Source: Pelagisphaera sp964404745 (GTDB lineage Bacteria; Verrucomicrobiota; Verrucomicrobiia; Opitutales; Opitutaceae). From it: a stretch of 64,000 nucleotides of DNA. Location of the stretch: contig CAYOLG010000022.1 of assembly GCA_964404745.1 (NCBI GenBank), forward strand, positions 19,612 to 83,611. Direction: 5' to 3'. A program made the position numbers and the translations under genes. How positions within the stretch are numbered: the first letter of the stretch is position 1; each line of letters opens with the position of its first letter. Below, piece by piece: positions 61,723-64,000 of the stretch. A model generated the notes under the pieces. That model was not told where the DNA came from. It saw nothing but the letters and a program-made list of their open reading frames with translations, and did no database searches.

Positions 61723-62622
61723 ATGTCCGAAACAAAAGAAAACCAAACAGGGGAAGAGCCCAGCGAAGAGCAGGTTGCAACCTCCCCTAGCGTTTCGGGA
61801 GTTGAGGCAGAGGCGAACTCAAACCCAAAGATCCCCTCCCAGGAAACTCCTGCGCGCAAAACAACCATCATGTACGGAACACGCAAACTCCATCCCGGCA
61901 GCAAATCGGCATCAGCCAAGTCGCTGAAACAACTGCGGGGACCCAAAGACGATGATGATGTCCTGGAAATGGACGACCTCGTCGTAAAATCGACCGCGCC
62001 CGCTCATCTGATAGAAAGCGATGGCCCAAATCCAAATCGAAGGAGAAATCGGGATCAAAATCGCGATGCGGAAAGGGATAGTCGAGAGTCCGATGACTCA
62101 ACGCCTGAGGAGACGGATGTCGTCCCCTACCCAGCTGACGATGGGGAAGCCGAAGGCCGACCCGAACGATTTGCGGAGATGGAGCGGCGCGACTCCTCAA
62201 GAACCCGAGGAGTACAAGAATTCCGACCCTCCAAAGACGGCAAACGGGCAGCTCCCAACAAAAGGGCCAAAACCGGTTCTTCGACGAAGCGCCCAACCGC
62301 CGCAGAGAAGCCAAAAGGGCTGCTCGGCTGGATAAAGTCCGTCTTCACGTCCGATGATGGGGACGAAGAAAAATCCAGTGACGATAAAAAGAGGCGTCCC
62401 AATCAAAACCGCCGTCGAAACAATCGCGGTGGTCAAGACAGATCCCGAGATGCCCAAGGAGGACGCGGTGACGGGCCCGGCAATCGTAGGCCTCGCGGGA
62501 ATCGTCGACCAAAGAGACGACAGGGCTCGCCCTCAGGGGAACAATCGGATTCCGACCGAGGAAACCACCCTAGACGTCGGCGGCAAAAACCGCGAGCAGA
62601 AGGCCGGGAGTCTCAGTCCTAA
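61723..62622 (+). CDS. Highly charged disordered protein
   Basis: This 299-residue protein of unknown function is low in hydrophobics and rich in Asp, Glu, Arg, Lys, Ser, Gly and Pro. An acidic first third (ETKENQTGEEPSEEQ) leads to a short conserved-looking segment KTTIMYGTRKLHPGSKSASA and DDVLEMDDLVV. A short hydrophobic patch GLLGWIKSVFTSDDG lies near 200, and the last 90 residues are Arg/Gly/Gln-rich (RRRNNRGGQDRSRD). The final part resembles RNA-binding RGG-like tails. It is followed by a terminator and then ruvB. Confidence 0.65.
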   Translation: MSETKENQTGEEPSEEQVATSPSVSGVEAEANSNPKIPSQETPARKTTIMYGTRKLHPGSKSASAKSLKQLRGPKDDDDVLEMDDLVVKSTAPAHLIESDGPNPNRRRNRDQNRDAERDSRESDDSTPEETDVVPYPADDGEAEGRPERFAEMERRDSSRTRGVQEFRPSKDGKRAAPNKRAKTGSSTKRPTAAEKPKGLLGWIKSVFTSDDGDEEKSSDDKKRRPNQNRRRNNRGGQDRSRDAQGGRGDGPGNRRPRGNRRPKRRQGSPSGEQSDSDRGNHPRRRRQKPRAEGRESQS

Positions 62623-62646
62623 TCATGAAGCATTTGCTTTCTCTAG

Positions 62647-62674
62647 CCCCGATTCCACTGCGAATCGGGGTTTT
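62647..62674 (+). terminator. Intrinsic terminator before ruvB
   Basis: An 8-bp perfect stem CCCCGATT/AATCGGGG with an 8-base loop is followed by TTTT on the plus strand, 25 bases after the stop of the disordered-protein gene. It should end that transcript, so ruvB likely has its own promoter in the 60 bases after it. Confidence 0.8.
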
Positions 62675-62733
62675 AAATATCTCTCGCTCTTGCTAGCCGT
62701 CCTCTTTGAGATTTATTACCATCTGGAAAACGA

Positions 62734-63777
62734 ATGAGTGAACCCATTGCTAAAGGAGCCGATTACTTCTCAACCGCTCTCGAATCGCCCCTCAATTCGC
62801 AAACGGAATCGATTCTCAGACCGTTGAGATTCGAAGATTTCGTCGGCCAAGAAAAGACGCTGGAACGGCTGAAGATCATGTCGGGAGCGGCACGAAAGCG
62901 AAACGAACCACTCAACCACGTCCTCCTCAGTGGCCCACCCGGACTCGGCAAGACGACGCTTTCGTTCATACTCGGATCGGAAATGGATTCAAACGTTCGG
63001 GTTACCTCAGGCCCAGTAATTGAAAAGGCCAGCGATCTGGCGGGTTTGCTGACGAATCTTCAAGAGGGAGACATTCTTTTTATAGATGAAATTCATCGCC
63101 TTCCGAAAACGGTAGAGGAGTACTTATATTCAGCCATGGAGGATTACCGTATCGATATTATGATCGATCAGGGACCCAATGCTCGTTCCGTTCGTTTGAA
63201 TATCCCCAAATTCACCCTAGTTGGGGCAACCACCCGAAGCGGACTCCTAACCGCGCCGCTACGAAGCCGGTTCACTTTGCAAACCCGCTTGGACTACTAC
63301 AGCCCGGAGCAACTGCTCAGCATCGTAAAACGCAGCTGCCAACTCCTTGGGGTACCGGTGGATGAAGCGGGTGGGACCGAAATCGCCAATCGCTCTCGAG
63401 GCACTCCCCGAATAGCTAACAATCTTGTCTATTTCGTCCGCGATTACGCTGAGGAAAAAGGGGATGGCTCGATCAGTCAGGCAACGGCTAGCAAAGCTCT
63501 AGAGCTGCTAGAAATCGACGAGCGCGGCTTGGACGAAATGGACAAGCGGATACTGAGAACCATCGCGGAAACTCACCGGGGAGGACCCGTTGGCTTGAAC
63601 ACAATCGGAGTGGCAGTCGGGGAAGAGCTAAATACGTTGGAAGAAGTTCACGAACCCTTTCTCATTCAAAACGGTTTTCTCCAGAGGACGCCCCAAGGAA
63701 GAAAAATCACTAGCAAAGGCTACCAAGCCATCGGCATCGCCCCGCCAGTAGGGGGGCAACAAGGGAATCTTCTGTAG
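62734..63777 (+). CDS. ruvB: Holliday junction branch migration ATPase RuvB
   Basis: RuvB is the hexameric motor that migrates Holliday junctions with RuvA. The 347-residue protein has RPLRFEDFVGQEKTLERL, the P-loop SGPPGLGKTTLS (66-76), Walker B FIDEIHRL (D118, E119), sensor GATTRSGLLTAPLRSRF and the C-terminal winged-helix ending LQRTPQGRKITSKGY. It stands alone; ruvA and ruvC are not in the window. Confidence 0.98.
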   Translation: MSEPIAKGADYFSTALESPLNSQTESILRPLRFEDFVGQEKTLERLKIMSGAARKRNEPLNHVLLSGPPGLGKTTLSFILGSEMDSNVRVTSGPVIEKASDLAGLLTNLQEGDILFIDEIHRLPKTVEEYLYSAMEDYRIDIMIDQGPNARSVRLNIPKFTLVGATTRSGLLTAPLRSRFTLQTRLDYYSPEQLLSIVKRSCQLLGVPVDEAGGTEIANRSRGTPRIANNLVYFVRDYAEEKGDGSISQATASKALELLEIDERGLDEMDKRILRTIAETHRGGPVGLNTIGVAVGEELNTLEEVHEPFLIQNGFLQRTPQGRKITSKGYQAIGIAPPVGGQQGNLL

Positions 63778-63933
63778 CAATCTTCGGTTTACTCCTTGCA
63801 ATCCGATTAAACGCGCTTCGAAATCTACAACTTAACCAGTTGGGGAATCGCTTTAGCAAGCGCGTCTTCACGCAGAACCGATGGAGGCGCCAGCTATCTG
63901 CTCTGTATCTCAACGTATTGGCGCTTTCACAAA

Positions 63934-64000
63934 ATGGATATCTATGTAGGCAACCTGTCATTCGACGCGTCAGAAGACGACGTGCGAAACGCTTTCGGGC
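63934..64000 (+). CDS. RRM RNA-binding protein, 5' fragment
   Basis: The first 22 codons of a gene cut by the right edge read MDIYVGNLSFDASEDDVRNA. This is the RNP2 strand (IYVGNLS) and first helix of an RNA-recognition motif, as in the small single-RRM cold-shock-type proteins of many bacteria. The rest is outside the window. It is preceded by 156 bases of non-coding sequence after ruvB. Confidence 0.85.
   Translation, partial: MDIYVGNLSFDASEDDVRNAFG

Noticed and set aside
62354..62737. 127-codon plus-strand frame ending at ruvB
   Set aside because: It overlaps the disordered-protein gene in another frame and crosses a strong terminator.

Overview
The window is a bacterial chromosome segment dominated by the translation and transcription machinery. 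Gene content and protein style suggest Verrucomicrobiota, probably the Opitutae. The hints are a long SecA with an insertion, acidic tails on S11 and L17, cysteine-free S4 and S14, and an spc cluster lacking L30 and L36. This placement is inference, not a search result.

Layout. 1-92 is the 5' end of a secreted protein leaving the left edge. 312-6375 (minus) carries secA, a methyltransferase, a UDP-glucuronate decarboxylase-type SDR and tgt. 6515-8384 (plus) carries a trpG/pabA-type amidotransferase, nrdR, an unknown gene and a HIT protein. 8408-12341 (minus) carries dprA, nnr, acpS and pdxJ. 12428-22202 holds a membrane protein, a secreted phosphoesterase-like protein, gltA, hisH-hisB-hisC-hisD, a LolA-like protein, guaA and a small zinc-ribbon membrane protein.

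22280-39673 (minus) is one continuous str-S10-spc-alpha supercluster running rpsL, rpsG, fusA, rpsJ ... secY, rpsM, rpsK, rpsD, rpoA, rplQ. It ends in a clear intrinsic terminator. 43647-56334 (minus) is the tRNA-Thr, tuf, tRNA-Trp, secE, nusG, rplKAJL, rpoBC cluster. Between rpoC and rpsL, which are neighbours in many bacteria, lies a 4 kb accessory stretch. It holds a nucleoside-phosphorylase-like gene paired with a spore-photoproduct-lyase-like radical SAM gene, a decapitated and frameshifted secreted-protein pseudogene, and a GC-rich IS66-type element carrying only tnpA and tnpB.

56429-60995 (minus) is an envelope operon: a large TPR protein, ExbB/TolQ, ExbD and a membrane-anchored protein of unknown fold, preceded by a dimeric dUTPase-like gene. 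On the plus strand follow a highly charged disordered protein, ruvB, and the start of an RRM RNA-binding protein at the right edge.

The most notable points are loss of zinc ligands in two housekeeping enzymes (TGT, and the second zinc site of RpoC), the SPL/phosphorylase pair, the accessory stretch splitting rpoC from rpsL, and the Exb-type operon without a recognisable TonB. I found no CRISPR array, phage or biosynthetic cluster.
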